Positions 42,738-52,170 are shown, counted from the first letter of the stretch. The stretch is DNA of 64,000 bases from Pseudomonadota bacterium (GCA_029778535.1 JAKOQB010000124.1:95866-159865); one strand, 5' to 3'. The notes: generated by a model from the sequence alone, not told the origin. Numbers and translations are program-made.

Positions 42738-43760
42738 ATGAAAGCGCCGACCGCGCCGTTCGCCGACCTGACCCCCGATGCGGTGCTGAACGCGATCGAC
42801 CAGGTCGGACTGGTGACGACCGGCACGCTGCTCGCGCTGAACAGCTACGAGAACCGCGTGTTCCAGGTCGGCGTCGAGGACGCGCAGCGCTTCGTTGTCG
42901 CGAAGTTCTATCGGCCCGGCCGCTGGACCGATGCGCAGATCCTCGAGGAGCACGCGTTCACGCAGGCACTGGCCGACACCGAAGTACCGGCGGTGCCGCC
43001 GCTCGAGCTCGCAGGCCGCACGCTGCACGAGCGCGCGGACCCTTCGACCGGGCTCGGCACCGGCCATCGCTTCGCGCTCTATCCGCGCCGCGGCGGGCGC
43101 GCGCCCAACCTCGATCAGCGCGAGGTGCGCGAATGGCTCGGCCGCTTCATCGGCCGCATCCACGCGGTGGGCCGCGCGCAGCGCTTCGTACACCGGCCCG
43201 CGCTCGACATGCAGACATTCGGCGCCGAGCCGAGCGCCTACCTGATCGACAGCGGCTGGGTGCCGCACGCGCTGGCGAACGTATACGCCGGCGTGGTGGC
43301 GCAGGCGCTCGACGAGGTGCGGCGCTGCTACGAGCGCGCCGGCGCGGTGCGCACGATCCGGCTGCACGGCGACGTGCACGTGGGCAACGTGCTGTGGACC
43401 GACTCGGGAGCGCAGCCGGGGCCGCACTTCGTCGACTTCGACGACGCGCGCACCGGCCCGGCGGTGCAGGACCTGTGGATGCTGCTGTCGGGCACGCGCG
43501 ACGAGATGCAGGCGCAACTGGCCGACCTGCTCGCGGGCTACGAGGAGTTCTCTGACTTCGACCGCCGCGAACTGCACCTCGTCGAGGCGCTGCGCACGCT
43601 GCGGCTGATCCACTACGCGGCGTGGATCGCGCGGCGCTGGGACGACCCGGCCTTCCCGGCGGCGTTTCCGTGGTTCAACACGCCGCGCTACTGGGAGGAG
43701 CGCGTCCTCGAGCTGCGCGAGCAGATCGCGGCGATGGCCGAGCCGCCGCTCGCGGCATGA
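42738..43760 (+). CDS. srkA: Stress response kinase A (SrkA/YihE-like)
   Basis: A 340-residue protein kinase-like fold. Conserved: SYENRVFQVGVED (nucleotide loop), VAKFYRPGRW (catalytic Lys), LHGDVHVGNVLW (catalytic loop with Asp) and FVDFDDARTGP (metal-binding). This matches SrkA/YihE, which protects E. coli from stress-induced death. Length (about 328 in E. coli) fits the ATG at 42738. The upstream frame stays open for 119 codons through a TonB-like remnant. It is followed on the other strand by the sulfite dehydrogenase genes. Confidence 0.92.
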   Translation: MKAPTAPFADLTPDAVLNAIDQVGLVTTGTLLALNSYENRVFQVGVEDAQRFVVAKFYRPGRWTDAQILEEHAFTQALADTEVPAVPPLELAGRTLHERADPSTGLGTGHRFALYPRRGGRAPNLDQREVREWLGRFIGRIHAVGRAQRFVHRPALDMQTFGAEPSAYLIDSGWVPHALANVYAGVVAQALDEVRRCYERAGAVRTIRLHGDVHVGNVLWTDSGAQPGPHFVDFDDARTGPAVQDLWMLLSGTRDEMQAQLADLLAGYEEFSDFDRRELHLVEALRTLRLIHYAAWIARRWDDPAFPAAFPWFNTPRYWEERVLELREQIAAMAEPPLAA

Positions 43761-43773
43761 GCGTCCACTCTAT

Positions 43774-44094
43774 CTATTTCGCCGCGGCCTTCATCGCGTC
43801 GCTGCCGTCGTTGGCCGCGAGGTAATCGACGATGATGCGCGCGTCGGCGTCGGAGATCGGCGCCTTGAACGCGTTGCGCATCTTGGCCACCTCGGCCTCC
43901 CTCGCCTTGTGGTCCATGAACGGCGAATTGGTCAGCACGTAGTCGACGCTGTGGCACATCGTGCAGTTGGCGAGCACGACGGTGCGGCCAGGAGCGTCCT
44001 TCAGCGCGAGCTGCGACTCGTCGGCCATTGCCGCGAGCGGCAACGCGACCCATGCAATTGCAATCCAACGCTTCATGTCGGTTCTCATCGTCAT
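43774..44094 (-). CDS. sorB: Sulfite dehydrogenase cytochrome c subunit
   Basis: A 106-residue periplasmic c-type cytochrome. The signal peptide ends AAMA (about residue 24). The haem motif CTMCH is Cys44/Cys47/His48, and a downstream Met in NSPFMDHK or VAKMRNAF would be the axial ligand. The longest start at 44094 overlaps the upstream stop (ATGA); ATGs at 44088 and 44076 are also possible. Together with the molybdenum protein it would pass electrons from sulfite to the respiratory chain. Confidence 0.87.
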   Translation of the reverse strand: MTMRTDMKRWIAIAWVALPLAAMADESQLALKDAPGRTVVLANCTMCHSVDYVLTNSPFMDHKAREAEVAKMRNAFKAPISDADARIIVDYLAANDGSDAMKAAAK

Positions 44095-45314
44095 GCCGCC
44101 ACGATCGGGATCCGCTGCACCACGTTGTGGTGGTAGCCGGCAGGGTTGTGGATCAGCGTGAAGGTCTGCGTGGTGCCGTTGGCGCTGGTGGCGCGCGCCA
44201 TCACCTCGTAGTTGCCGGGCGCGAGCTTCGGCACGCGCAGCGCGAAGGTGCGGAACGAGTAGCGGCTTAGGTTCTCGCCGAGCGTGCTGCGCATCCAGTT
44301 GGCGCCGCCGTCGAGGGTGACGTCGACCGCGGCGACTCCGGACCCGCCGTCCCACGCCACGCCGCGCACTTCGAGCCCCTGCGCGGCATTGATGCGCTGG
44401 CCGACGCGCAGGTTGGTGATCAGCGAATTGGTCACCATCTGCGTGATCGGCGTGTTGACCGCCGTCTCCTGCGTGATGAAGCGATCGACGACCGGAAACT
44501 TGCCGACCGGAACGCGATACGCGGTCGCCATCCAGAAGCCGGTGAAGGGCTTGGCCAGCACCGCGATGTCGACGAGCTGCTTGACCCAGTAGGTCGCGGT
44601 CCAGCCCGGCACGATCAGCCGCGCCGGGAAGCCGTTGAAGTGCGGCAGCGGCGCGCCGTTCATCTCGAACGCGATCAGCGTGTCGGCATCGAGCGCCTTC
44701 CACACCGGCAGGCTCTTGACGAAGTCCGGCGTGGCCTCGATTGCGCCCGCGTCTGCACCGTTAAAGGAGATCTCGACCGCCGTCTTCTTGACGCCGGCGC
44801 GCGCCAGCACGTCCTTCGGCCGCACGCCGCGCCAGCGCGCGTTGCCCATCGCTCCGGCCCTCCAGATCACTCCAGCCACGTGCGGCTCGAAGAGGCCCCT
44901 GCGGTTGCCGGAGCACTGGCACACCGCGACCACCTCGACTTGAGGGAACTGCGACTTCAGTCCCTGCAGTGTGAAGCTCGCCGGCTTGTCCGCCGCCTCG
45001 CCGCCGACGTTCAGGCGCCACGACTCCGCCTTCACTTCGGGGATGTTGGACAGATGCCAGCGCACGAAGAACGCATCGTTGCGCGTGATGACGTCACCCA
45101 AGTACCGGACCGGCGTCTCGTAATTTGGTGGCCGGTAGCTCTTGCGAATCAGCGGCACCTTGCCCGGCAGCGCATCCAGCGCCTGCTCGGCCGCCGCGCC
45201 AGCCGGCAGTTCTGCGAAGCCAAGCTCCGCGGTCGCGGCGCGCCCCCATGAGGGCAGCACCGCGCCGGCGCCGCCGGCAGCCAGGCCGGCCACGAATCGG
45301 CGTCGATCGATCAT
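44091..45314 (-). CDS. sorA: Sulfite dehydrogenase molybdopterin subunit
   Basis: A 407-residue periplasmic molybdoenzyme. The twin-arginine signal MIDRRRFVAGLAAGGAG marks Tat export of a folded cofactor protein. The molybdenum ligand is the Cys in CQCSGNRRG (Cys134), and a sulfite-oxidase dimerisation domain (about 280-405, with GVAWDGGSGVAAVDVTLDGG) follows. The stop overlaps the cytochrome gene, giving the SorAB arrangement for oxidising sulfite to sulfate. GAGGGAA precedes the ATG at 45314; a longer start at 45353 would hide the Tat motif inside the chain. Confidence 0.9.
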   Translation of the reverse strand: MIDRRRFVAGLAAGGAGAVLPSWGRAATAELGFAELPAGAAAEQALDALPGKVPLIRKSYRPPNYETPVRYLGDVITRNDAFFVRWHLSNIPEVKAESWRLNVGGEAADKPASFTLQGLKSQFPQVEVVAVCQCSGNRRGLFEPHVAGVIWRAGAMGNARWRGVRPKDVLARAGVKKTAVEISFNGADAGAIEATPDFVKSLPVWKALDADTLIAFEMNGAPLPHFNGFPARLIVPGWTATYWVKQLVDIAVLAKPFTGFWMATAYRVPVGKFPVVDRFITQETAVNTPITQMVTNSLITNLRVGQRINAAQGLEVRGVAWDGGSGVAAVDVTLDGGANWMRSTLGENLSRYSFRTFALRVPKLAPGNYEVMARATSANGTTQTFTLIHNPAGYHHNVVQRIPIVAA

Positions 45315-45537
45315 CGTGTTCCCTCGTTGCCTCGTCTTCGTCCGAGGCGTTTTCATATCAGCGCCGCCAGCGGCCGGAATCCGGGAATCCCTTATACGAG
45401 CAATCACTGGAGGCACTGTGATCGCGCACCGCACGGTGACTCTCCGCGCGACGTCCGCCCTGCGCTGCAGCGAAAACGTAAAATCCGCGTTCAAGCCGCG
45501 CCGCCGTTGACCGCTGGCCGCTTGCCGATCGACCGCG

Positions 45538-48500
45538 ATGAATGCGCCGCAGCCGCCGAACCTGACCCGACCCGCGCCGCCCACCGAAGCCCCGGTGCGC
45601 CTGCGCGAGATCCCGTACAACTACACGTCGTTCTCGGATCGCGAGATCGTGATCCGGCTGCTCGGCGCGGACGCCTGGCGCGTGCTCGACGAGCTGCGCG
45701 CGGAGCGCCGCACCGGCCGCAGCGCGCGCATGCTGTACGAGGTGCTCGGCGACGTGTGGGTCGTGCAGCGCAATCCGTACCTACAGGACGACCTGCTCGA
45801 CAATCCGAAGCGGCGCGTGCTGCTGATCGAAGCGCTGCATCACCGGCTGGGCGAGATCGAGAAGCGGCGCGAGCCGGCCGACCGCGAGCGCGATGCCAAG
45901 GTCGGCGTGCTGCTCGATGCTGCGCGCGCCTGCGTGGCGAAGTTCGAGCAGGATTTCCGCGATGTCTGGGACCTGCGCAAGCGCGCGAAGCGACTCTTCA
46001 CCCGCATCACGCGCGCCGACAACGTGTGCTTCGATGCGTTCGCGCGCGTGTCGCACGTGACCGACGCCACCGACTGGCGCGTCGAATTTCCATTCGTGGT
46101 GCTGACGCCCGACAGCGAAGCGGAAGTGCCGGCGCTGGTGCGCGCGTGCATCGAACTGGGGCTGACGATCATTCCGCGCGGCGGCGGCACCGGCTACACC
46201 GGCTCGGCCGTGCCGCTGAGCGCGCGGTCGGCGGTGATCAACACGGAGAAGCTCGAGTCGCTTGGCGCGGTCGAACAGACCGAGCTGCCGGGCGTGGCCG
46301 AGAACCGCAGCACGATCTTCTCCGGCGCCGGCGTCGTCACGCGGCGCGTGGCCGATGCGGCCGAGCGCGCCGGGCTGGTGTTCGCGGTCGACCCGACCTC
46401 GGCCGACTCGTCGTGCATCGGCGGCAACATCGCGATGAACGCCGGCGGCAAGAAGGCGGTGTTGTGGGGCACCGCGCTCGACAACCTCGTCTGGTGGCGC
46501 ATGGTCGACCCCGAGGGCCACTGGCTCGAGGTCACGCGCGTCGGGCACAACCTCGGCAAGATCCACGATGCGCCGGTCGCGAAGTTCGACCTCGTGTGGA
46601 AGGACGGCCGCCAGTTGCCCGACCAGGCGCGCGAACTGAAGCGCGAACGGCTCGAGATCGAAGGCCGGCGCTTCCGCAAGACGGGGCTCGGCAAGGACGT
46701 CACCGACAAGTTCCTCGGCGGGCTGCCCGGCGCCCAGAAGGAAGGCTGCGACGGGATCATCACCTCGGCGCGCTGGCTGCTGCACCGGATGCCGCAGCAC
46801 ACGCGCACCGTATGCCTGGAGTTCTTCGGTAACGCGCGCGACGCGGTGCCGTCGATCGTGGAGGTGAAGAACCTGCTCGCCGACAAGCCTGGCGGCGCAG
46901 GGCGGGAGAACGGGGCCCGCTCCCCCGTTCTGCTTGCCGGGCTCGAACACCTCGACGAGCGCTACCTGCGCGCGGTCGGCTACACGACCAAGAGCAAGCG
47001 CGGCGTGCTGCCGAAGATGGTGCTGATCGGCGACCTTGTCGGCGACGACGACGCAGCGGTCGCGAAGGCCGCGAGCGAAGTGGTGCGCATCGCCAACGCG
47101 CGCGGCGGCGAAGGCTTCGTCGCCGCGAGCGGCGAGGCGCGCAAGAAGTTCTGGCTCGACCGCGCCAAGACCGCGGCGATCTCCAGGCACACCAACGCGT
47201 TCAAGCTGAACGAGGACGTGGTCATCCCGCTCGATCGGATGGGCGACTACACGAACGCGATCGAGCGCATCAACATCGAACTGTCGATCAAGAACAAGCT
47301 CGCGCTGCTCGACGCGCTCGACGCCTTCTTCGCCACCGACTTCGCGCTGGGCAAGACCGGCGACGTCGAGTTCGACCGGCTACCGCGCGAGGAGATCCTC
47401 GGCGATCGCGTCGAGCAGGCGCGCGAGCTGATCGCGTTCACGCGCGAGCGGTGGCAGTACCTGCTGGCGAATTTCGACACGCCGGTGGCGGCTGCGGCGA
47501 CCGAGCTGACGCGGTTGGGGCTGACGCACGTAGTGAACCCATTCGATCGACCGCAGGCCCTCACCCCCCGCCCCTCTCCCACTGATGTGGGAGACGGGTT
47601 CAAACCCTCGCCCGCGTCAGCGGCAGAGGGTGGCGCGCCGGCGCCGGGTGAGAACGAGCGGCTGATCGACCTGCTGCAATCCCGCACCATCCGCGTGTCG
47701 TGGAAGACCGAGGTGCGCGCGCCGCTCGAGCGAATCTTCTCGGGCGCGGCGTTCGCGCCGGTGCTTGCCGAGTGCGAAGCGATCCACCAGCGCGTGCTGC
47801 ACGGCCGCGTGTTCGTCGCGCTGCACATGCACGCGGGCGACGGCAACGTTCACACCAACATCCCCGTCAACTCCGACGACTACGAGATGCTGCGCACCGC
47901 GCACGCGGCAGTCGTGCGCATCATGAGAATCGCCCGCGAGTTGAACGGCGTGATCTCGGGCGAGCACGGCATCGGCATCACCAAGCTGGAGTTCCTGACC
48001 GACGAGGAAACGCGCGAGTTCCGCGCGTACAAGCAGCGCATCGATCCCGAGGGGCGATTCAACAAGGGCAAGCTGCTGCCAGGCGCGACGCTGGACAACG
48101 CCTACACGCCGAGCTTCAACCTGCTCGGCCACGAGTCGCTGATCATGCAGCAGTCCGACATCAACTCGATCTCGGACGCGATCAAGGACTGCTTGAGATG
48201 CGGCAAGTGCAAGCCGGTGTGCGCCACCCACGTGCCGCGCGCCAACCTGCTGTACTCGCCGCGCAACAAGATCCTCGCGACCTCGCTGCTGATCGAGGCT
48301 TTCCTGTACGAGGAGCAGACGCGCCGCGGCGTGTCGATCAAGCACTGGGACGAGTTCGCCGACGTCGCCGATCACTGCACGATCTGCCACAAGTGCCTGA
48401 CGCCGTGCCCCGTGGACATCGACTTCGGCGACGTGTCGATGGCGATGCGCGACCTGCTGCGCCGGATGGGCAAGAAGCGCTTCAATCCGGGCAGCGCCGC

Positions 48501-49599
48501 GACGATGTTCTTCCTGAACGCGACCAACCCGCAGACCATCAAGCTCGCGCGCACGCTGATGATCGAATGGGGCTACAAGGCGCAGCGCCTCGGCCACCGC
48601 CTGCTCAAGCTCGCGGCGAAGGCGCAGACGAGGCAGCCGCCGGCGTCGACCGGCAAGCCGGCGCTCAAGGCGCAGGTGATCCACTTCGTCAACAGGAAGA
48701 TGCCGGGCAACCTGCCGAAGCGAACCGCGCGCGCGCTGCTCGACATCGAGGATCACCGCTACGTGCCGATCATTCGCGCGCCGCAGACCGCGGCCGACGC
48801 CGAGGCCGTGTTCTACTTCCCCGGCTGCGGCTCGGAGCGGCTGTTCTCGCAGGTGGGCCTGGCCACGCAGGCGATGCTGTGGGCGGTCGGCGTGCAGTGC
48901 GTGCTGCCGCCGGGGTATCTTTGCTGCGGCTATCCGCAGCGCGGCAGCGGACAGTTCGACCGCGCGGAGAAGATCATCACCGACAACCGCGTGCTGTTCC
49001 ACCGCGTCGCCAACACGCTGAACTACCTCGACATCAAGACCGTGGTGGTGAGCTGCGGCACCTGCTACGACCAGCTCGCGGGCTACGAATTCGAGCAGAT
49101 CTTTCCCGGCTGCCGCATCGTCGACATCCACGAGTACCTGCTGGAAAAGGGCGTGAGGCTCGAAGGCGTGACGGGCGTGCGCTACATGTATCACGACCCC
49201 TGCCACTCGCCGATGAAGCAGCAGGATCCGCTCGCGACGGTCAACGCGCTGATCGCGACCGCCGACCGCGTGCGGATCGAGAAGAGCGACCGCTGCTGCG
49301 GCGAATCGGGCTCGCTGGCGATCGCGCGGCCCGACATCTCGACCCAGGTGCGCTTCCGCAAGGAAGAGGAGATCCGCAGGGGCGCCGACCGGCTGCGTGC
49401 GGGCGATTTCACCGGGGCGGTCAAGGTGCTGACCTCATGCCCGTCCTGCCTGCAGGGGCTCACGCGCTACAACGACGACGCCGACACGGACGCCGACTAC
49501 ATCGTCGTCGAGATGGCGCGCCACCTGCTCGGCGAGAACTGGCTTCCCGATTTCGTCACCAAAGCGAACGCGGGCGGGATCGAGCGCGTGCTGGTATAG
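45538..49599 (+). CDS. Giant FAD-linked oxidoreductase/Fe-S protein (DUF3683 family)
   Basis: A 1353-residue fusion. An N-terminal DUF3683 region (about 1-160) is followed by an FAD_binding_4 domain ([16 protein letters not shown] near 215), a FAD-oxidase C domain (about 470-870), two [4Fe-4S] motifs ([11 protein letters not shown] and [14 protein letters not shown] near 885-965) and a glycolate-oxidase GlpC-like part with [18 protein letters not shown] and CCGESG. The layout is like GlcDEF or D-lactate dehydrogenase fused into one chain; the substrate is probably a 2-hydroxyacid. Two short in-frame inserts are present (46907-46931 and 47559-47652), the second a dispersed-type repeat. Confidence 0.9.
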   Translation: MNAPQPPNLTRPAPPTEAPVRLREIPYNYTSFSDREIVIRLLGADAWRVLDELRAERRTGRSARMLYEVLGDVWVVQRNPYLQDDLLDNPKRRVLLIEALHHRLGEIEKRREPADRERDAKVGVLLDAARACVAKFEQDFRDVWDLRKRAKRLFTRITRADNVCFDAFARVSHVTDATDWRVEFPFVVLTPDSEAEVPALVRACIELGLTIIPRGGGTGYTGSAVPLSARSAVINTEKLESLGAVEQTELPGVAENRSTIFSGAGVVTRRVADAAERAGLVFAVDPTSADSSCIGGNIAMNAGGKKAVLWGTALDNLVWWRMVDPEGHWLEVTRVGHNLGKIHDAPVAKFDLVWKDGRQLPDQARELKRERLEIEGRRFRKTGLGKDVTDKFLGGLPGAQKEGCDGIITSARWLLHRMPQHTRTVCLEFFGNARDAVPSIVEVKNLLADKPGGAGRENGARSPVLLAGLEHLDERYLRAVGYTTKSKRGVLPKMVLIGDLVGDDDAAVAKAASEVVRIANARGGEGFVAASGEARKKFWLDRAKTAAISRHTNAFKLNEDVVIPLDRMGDYTNAIERINIELSIKNKLALLDALDAFFATDFALGKTGDVEFDRLPREEILGDRVEQARELIAFTRERWQYLLANFDTPVAAAATELTRLGLTHVVNPFDRPQALTPRPSPTDVGDGFKPSPASAAEGGAPAPGENERLIDLLQSRTIRVSWKTEVRAPLERIFSGAAFAPVLAECEAIHQRVLHGRVFVALHMHAGDGNVHTNIPVNSDDYEMLRTAHAAVVRIMRIARELNGVISGEHGIGITKLEFLTDEETREFRAYKQRIDPEGRFNKGKLLPGATLDNAYTPSFNLLGHESLIMQQSDINSISDAIKDCLRCGKCKPVCATHVPRANLLYSPRNKILATSLLIEAFLYEEQTRRGVSIKHWDEFADVADHCTICHKCLTPCPVDIDFGDVSMAMRDLLRRMGKKRFNPGSAATMFFLNATNPQTIKLARTLMIEWGYKAQRLGHRLLKLAAKAQTRQPPASTGKPALKAQVIHFVNRKMPGNLPKRTARALLDIEDHRYVPIIRAPQTAADAEAVFYFPGCGSERLFSQVGLATQAMLWAVGVQCVLPPGYLCCGYPQRGSGQFDRAEKIITDNRVLFHRVANTLNYLDIKTVVVSCGTCYDQLAGYEFEQIFPGCRIVDIHEYLLEKGVRLEGVTGVRYMYHDPCHSPMKQQDPLATVNALIATADRVRIEKSDRCCGESGSLAIARPDISTQVRFRKEEEIRRGADRLRAGDFTGAVKVLTSCPSCLQGLTRYNDDADTDADYIVVEMARHLLGENWLPDFVTKANAGGIERVLV
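46907..46931. repeat. 9-bp inverted repeat inside the giant oxidoreductase gene
   Basis: AGAACGGGG (46907-46915) and CCCCGTTCT (46923-46931) face each other over 7 bp. It encodes [10 protein letters not shown] between two conserved-looking segments and resembles a small in-frame insertion. Confidence 0.6.
47559..47652. repeat. Dispersed-type palindromic repeat inserted in frame in coding sequence
   Basis: The segment starts CTCACC (47560-47565) and ends GGTGAG (47647-47652), complementary ends. Inside are CTCCCAC/GTGGGAG (47576-47582 with 47587-47593) and ACCCTC/GAGGGT (47604-47609 with 47626-47631). This is the look of the CCCTCACCC...CTCTCCC...GGGAG family of intergenic repeats in proteobacteria. 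Here it adds about 31 residues of Pro/Ser/Gly-rich sequence to the oxidoreductase without breaking the frame. Confidence 0.8.
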
Positions 49600-49915
49600 C
49601 TGCGCGATCTTCGGGTCGGCGGGAATCGGTGCCGCGGGCAACGCGGACGGCGCAGTCGCGGGCTGGTGTCCTGAATCAGAAATTCGTCGCAGCCAATCCG
49701 CTACCGCCATGCGTCGTTGCGCGCCTTGCCAAACGTCCCGTTCCGGCGGCGACGCGCCTGGCCTGACGGTGAACCCAACCCTTTCCCCGCGCTCTCGTAC
49801 GGTCGCAACGCAATTCATAGCGCTCGTGCCATCGGCAGCGTTGTGCAACGAATCTCTGACTCGGAGCCATGGCATCGCGACGTGGTTCGCACTCGAAGCA
49901 GCCGGGGAGTCTCAC
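49600..49915. other. 316-bp intergenic region without a gene
   Basis: Between the giant oxidoreductase and the remnant at 49916 I see no convincing reading frame, hairpin with T run, or RNA gene. It presumably held the promoter of the decayed gene. Confidence 0.6.
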
Positions 49916-50204
49916 ATGCAGCGCTGGCTTGCGCTCTGCGCCGCTTCCGTGACATTGGCGTTGCCGCTCGCGGGCTGCGGCGGCAGCGATTCGGGGCCAC
50001 GCCCGCGCCGGCCGCCTTTTCTACTCGGACTGCAGCAGCGGCTGGGAGCGCAGCCCGCGCTTCGCCGGCGCAACGGTCGGCGAGCGGACTGAATGGATCG
50101 CGTCGATCGCCTCGAACGTCACGGCGTCGTTCGGCGTTGACGCGAGCGGCGAGCTGTGCCTGCTCGCGCGGGACGGGCGCGTGCTGAAACTGGTGCGCGG
50201 ATAA
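49916..50204 (+). pseudogene. Remnant of a lipoprotein PQQ-dependent sugar dehydrogenase-like gene
   Basis: The ATG at 49916 opens a good lipoprotein signal, MQRWLALCAASVTLALPLAG, then Cys and SDSG. After about 10 residues the frame degenerates. In the next frame from 50019 to the TAA at 50204 there is a coherent C-terminus: FYSDCSSGWE, later TASFGVDASGELCLLARDGR and VLKLVRG. That pattern is typical for the final blade of soluble sugar-dehydrogenase-like beta-propellers. So the signal peptide and the C-terminal end survive, separated by a deletion of probably more than 250 residues plus a frame change. Confidence 0.65.
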
Positions 50205-50259
50205 CCCGGCCGTTGCCGCTCGCTGCGGCACAATGGCGAGCGCTGCGACAATGGCGACG

Positions 50260-50688
50260 ATGACCGACTGCGAACTGTGCCGCGCCGACGGCGGCGACGT
50301 TGTACTGCGCACTGCCGAGCTGCGCGTGGTGCTGGTCGACGAGCCCGGCTATCCGGGTTTCGCGCGCGTGATCTGGAACGCGCACGTGCGCGAAATGACG
50401 GACCTCGCGCCGCCGCAGATCGCGCGGCTGATGGGCGCGGTGTTCGCGGTCGAGGATGCGTTGCGCGCGGTGCTCAAACCGCTGAAGGTCAACCTCGCCA
50501 GCCTCGGCAACATGACGCCGCACGTGCACTGGCACGCGATCCCGCGCTTCGCCGACGATCCGCACTACCCGAAGCCGATCTGGGCCGGGCGCCAGCGCGA
50601 ACCCGATCCCGCCGTTCTCGCCGCGCGCCGCGCGCTGTTGTCCGCGCTGGCGGCGGAGATCGAACAGCGCGTGATCCGTGATCCGTGA
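50260..50688 (+). CDS. HIT-family hydrolase
   Basis: A 142-residue protein of the histidine-triad superfamily. The active-site motif is HVHWHAIPR (His-x-His-x-His) near residues 89-97, with the upstream helix MGAVFAVEDALRAVLKPL and strand VNLASLGNMTP. It would hydrolyse nucleotide conjugates such as AppppA or AMP esters. An N-terminal CELC could bind zinc. ATGs at 50233, 50251 and 50260 are possible. The final codons (RVIRDP and stop) lie within the heptameric repeat at 50671-50719. Confidence 0.88.
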   Translation: MTDCELCRADGGDVVLRTAELRVVLVDEPGYPGFARVIWNAHVREMTDLAPPQIARLMGAVFAVEDALRAVLKPLKVNLASLGNMTPHVHWHAIPRFADDPHYPKPIWAGRQREPDPAVLAARRALLSALAAEIEQRVIRDP

Positions 50689-50719
50689 CTCGCAATCCGC
50701 AATCCGCGATCCGCAATCC
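50671..50719. repeat. Heptameric GTGATCC/GCAATCC repeats at end of HIT gene
   Basis: Two GTGATCC-type heptamers are followed by about four GCAATCC/GCGATCC units. These are the reverse complements of the GGATCAC and GGATTGC units at 17335-17376 and 5061-5206. The array contributes the last codons and stop of the HIT gene and runs up to the convergent SPOR gene. Confidence 0.85.
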
Positions 50720-51391
50720 CTATTCACCACACGGCGCCAGCCTCGTCGCCCCGAACTCCTTCTGCAGCGGCGCGAGCTGCTGCATCAGCGCCGCGTCGGC
50801 GGGCCGCAGGCGAAAGCGAGTCGCAACGCCTGACGACCGCACCGACACGCGCACGCCCTTGACGCCGCGCCGCTCGAGATCGGCCTGGTGCTTGAGCGCC
50901 AGTTCCTGATCCTTGAACTGGCCGAGCGAAATCGCGTTGCGCAGCGGCGAGCTGTCCTCGATCACCATCAGGTCGCGCACGCCCTTGCCGCGCAGGTCGT
51001 CGGCGACGCGCTCGGCCTCGGCGCGCGTCTTCAGCGGCGGCACGAAGACCATGTACCAACCGCCGACGTCGACCTCGGCCGCGGTGATGCGCGGTGCGGG
51101 GCTGAGCGCCTCCAGGCGCTGCCGAACCCGTGCGCCCACGTCGGCGGCGAAGTCGCCGAACTCGACGCACGCCGCCGCGTCCTTGCGGTCGGCGCCGTTG
51201 CCGCCCGCGCGTCCGCCCTCGTTGAGTTTGCGCACCTCGTCCTCGCTCAGCACGCGGATCGCCTGCGGTTCGATCTGCTGCGCGATGCGGCCCGGCTCGC
51301 GGCCGGCCGGCGTCAGCTGGCCGAGCCAGCCCTGCTGGTACGCGAACAGCACCAGGTTCGCCAGCAGCAGGAGCAGCAGCAGCGTGCGCAT
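50720..51391 (-). CDS. SPOR-domain membrane protein
   Basis: A 223-residue protein with an N-terminal membrane anchor (MRTLLLLLLLANLVLFAYQQ) and a periplasmic SPOR-like domain at about 115-195 (GWYMVFVPPLKTRAEAERVA, then ISLGQFKDQELALKHQADL). SPOR domains bind denuded peptidoglycan at division sites. It starts 2 bp after coaX and belongs to the birA/coaX unit, a standard betaproteobacterial order. Confidence 0.85.
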   Translation of the reverse strand: MRTLLLLLLLANLVLFAYQQGWLGQLTPAGREPGRIAQQIEPQAIRVLSEDEVRKLNEGGRAGGNGADRKDAAACVEFGDFAADVGARVRQRLEALSPAPRITAAEVDVGGWYMVFVPPLKTRAEAERVADDLRGKGVRDLMVIEDSSPLRNAISLGQFKDQELALKHQADLERRGVKGVRVSVRSSGVATRFRLRPADAALMQQLAPLQKEFGATRLAPCGE

Positions 51392-51393
51392 CG

Positions 51394-52170
51394 TCAGCGC
51401 GCCGAGGTCGTGGCCTGCGCGCGCAGCAGCACGCCGCGCAGCACGAGGTTCGGCTCCCGCCGCACGGTGGCGAGCCGCGGATCGAACGTCAGATGCGCGC
51501 GCAGCGCGGCGGCGTTGCCGCCGTCGAGCAGCACCAGCACCGGCCCGCCGTCGGCCGCGAGCCGGCGCACGCGCCGCTCGATCAGTCCAAGCTGGCTTTC
51601 CAGCACGCCGGTCGTGATCGCGTCGTCGGTATTGTCCGGGTGCCCGACCAGATCGCCGTCGGCGAGCGGAAGCTGCGCGGTGTGCCGCGCGAGGCTGTCG
51701 AACATCAGCCGCACGCCCGGCGCGATCACTCCGCCGACAAACTCGCCGTCGGCGCTCACGCCATCGACCGTGGTCGCGGTGCCCGCGTTGACGACCAGCA
51801 GCGCGCAGCCGGGATGCGCGGCGCGCGCGGCCAGCATCGCGTGCCAGCGGTCGGCGCCGAGCTGCGCCGGATCGCGATAACCGCTGCGCAGGCGCACGCC
51901 GCCCGATTCGAATTCGCGCTGCGAAGCGAACCACGTGACCGGCACGCCGCATTCGGCCTGCACCGTCGCCTCGATCGCGCGCGCGATTTCGGCGCCCGCG
52001 ACGTTGCAGCCGAACGCGGCCGCGAGCGGCCGCCGCCGCAGTTGCACCGTCAGCGCGGCCGGCAGATCGTCGAGCGCGAGCGCGGCGCCGGGCGTGACGG
52101 CGCGCTCGTGCGGCGCGGCGAACGCGAACTTCAGCGCCGAGTTGCCGGCGTCGAGCAACAGCCACGTCAT
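51394..52170 (-). CDS. coaX: Type III pantothenate kinase
   Basis: A 258-residue ASKHA-fold kinase for the first step of coenzyme A synthesis. The phosphate-binding DAGNSALKFA is at residues 7-16 and the second motif NAGTATTVDG near 128, with GADRWHAML and GGVIAPG between. Type III enzymes need a monovalent cation. The start overlaps the birA stop by 3 bp. Confidence 0.93.
   Translation of the reverse strand: MTWLLLDAGNSALKFAFAAPHERAVTPGAALALDDLPAALTVQLRRRPLAAAFGCNVAGAEIARAIEATVQAECGVPVTWFASQREFESGGVRLRSGYRDPAQLGADRWHAMLAARAAHPGCALLVVNAGTATTVDGVSADGEFVGGVIAPGVRLMFDSLARHTAQLPLADGDLVGHPDNTDDAITTGVLESQLGLIERRVRRLAADGGPVLVLLDGGNAAALRAHLTFDPRLATVRREPNLVLRGVLLRAQATTSAR

Noticed and set aside
45315..45537. 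Possible RNA gene between sorA and the giant oxidoreductase
   Set aside because: No tRNA-like cloverleaf or strong hairpin was found; it is most likely just a divergent promoter region.
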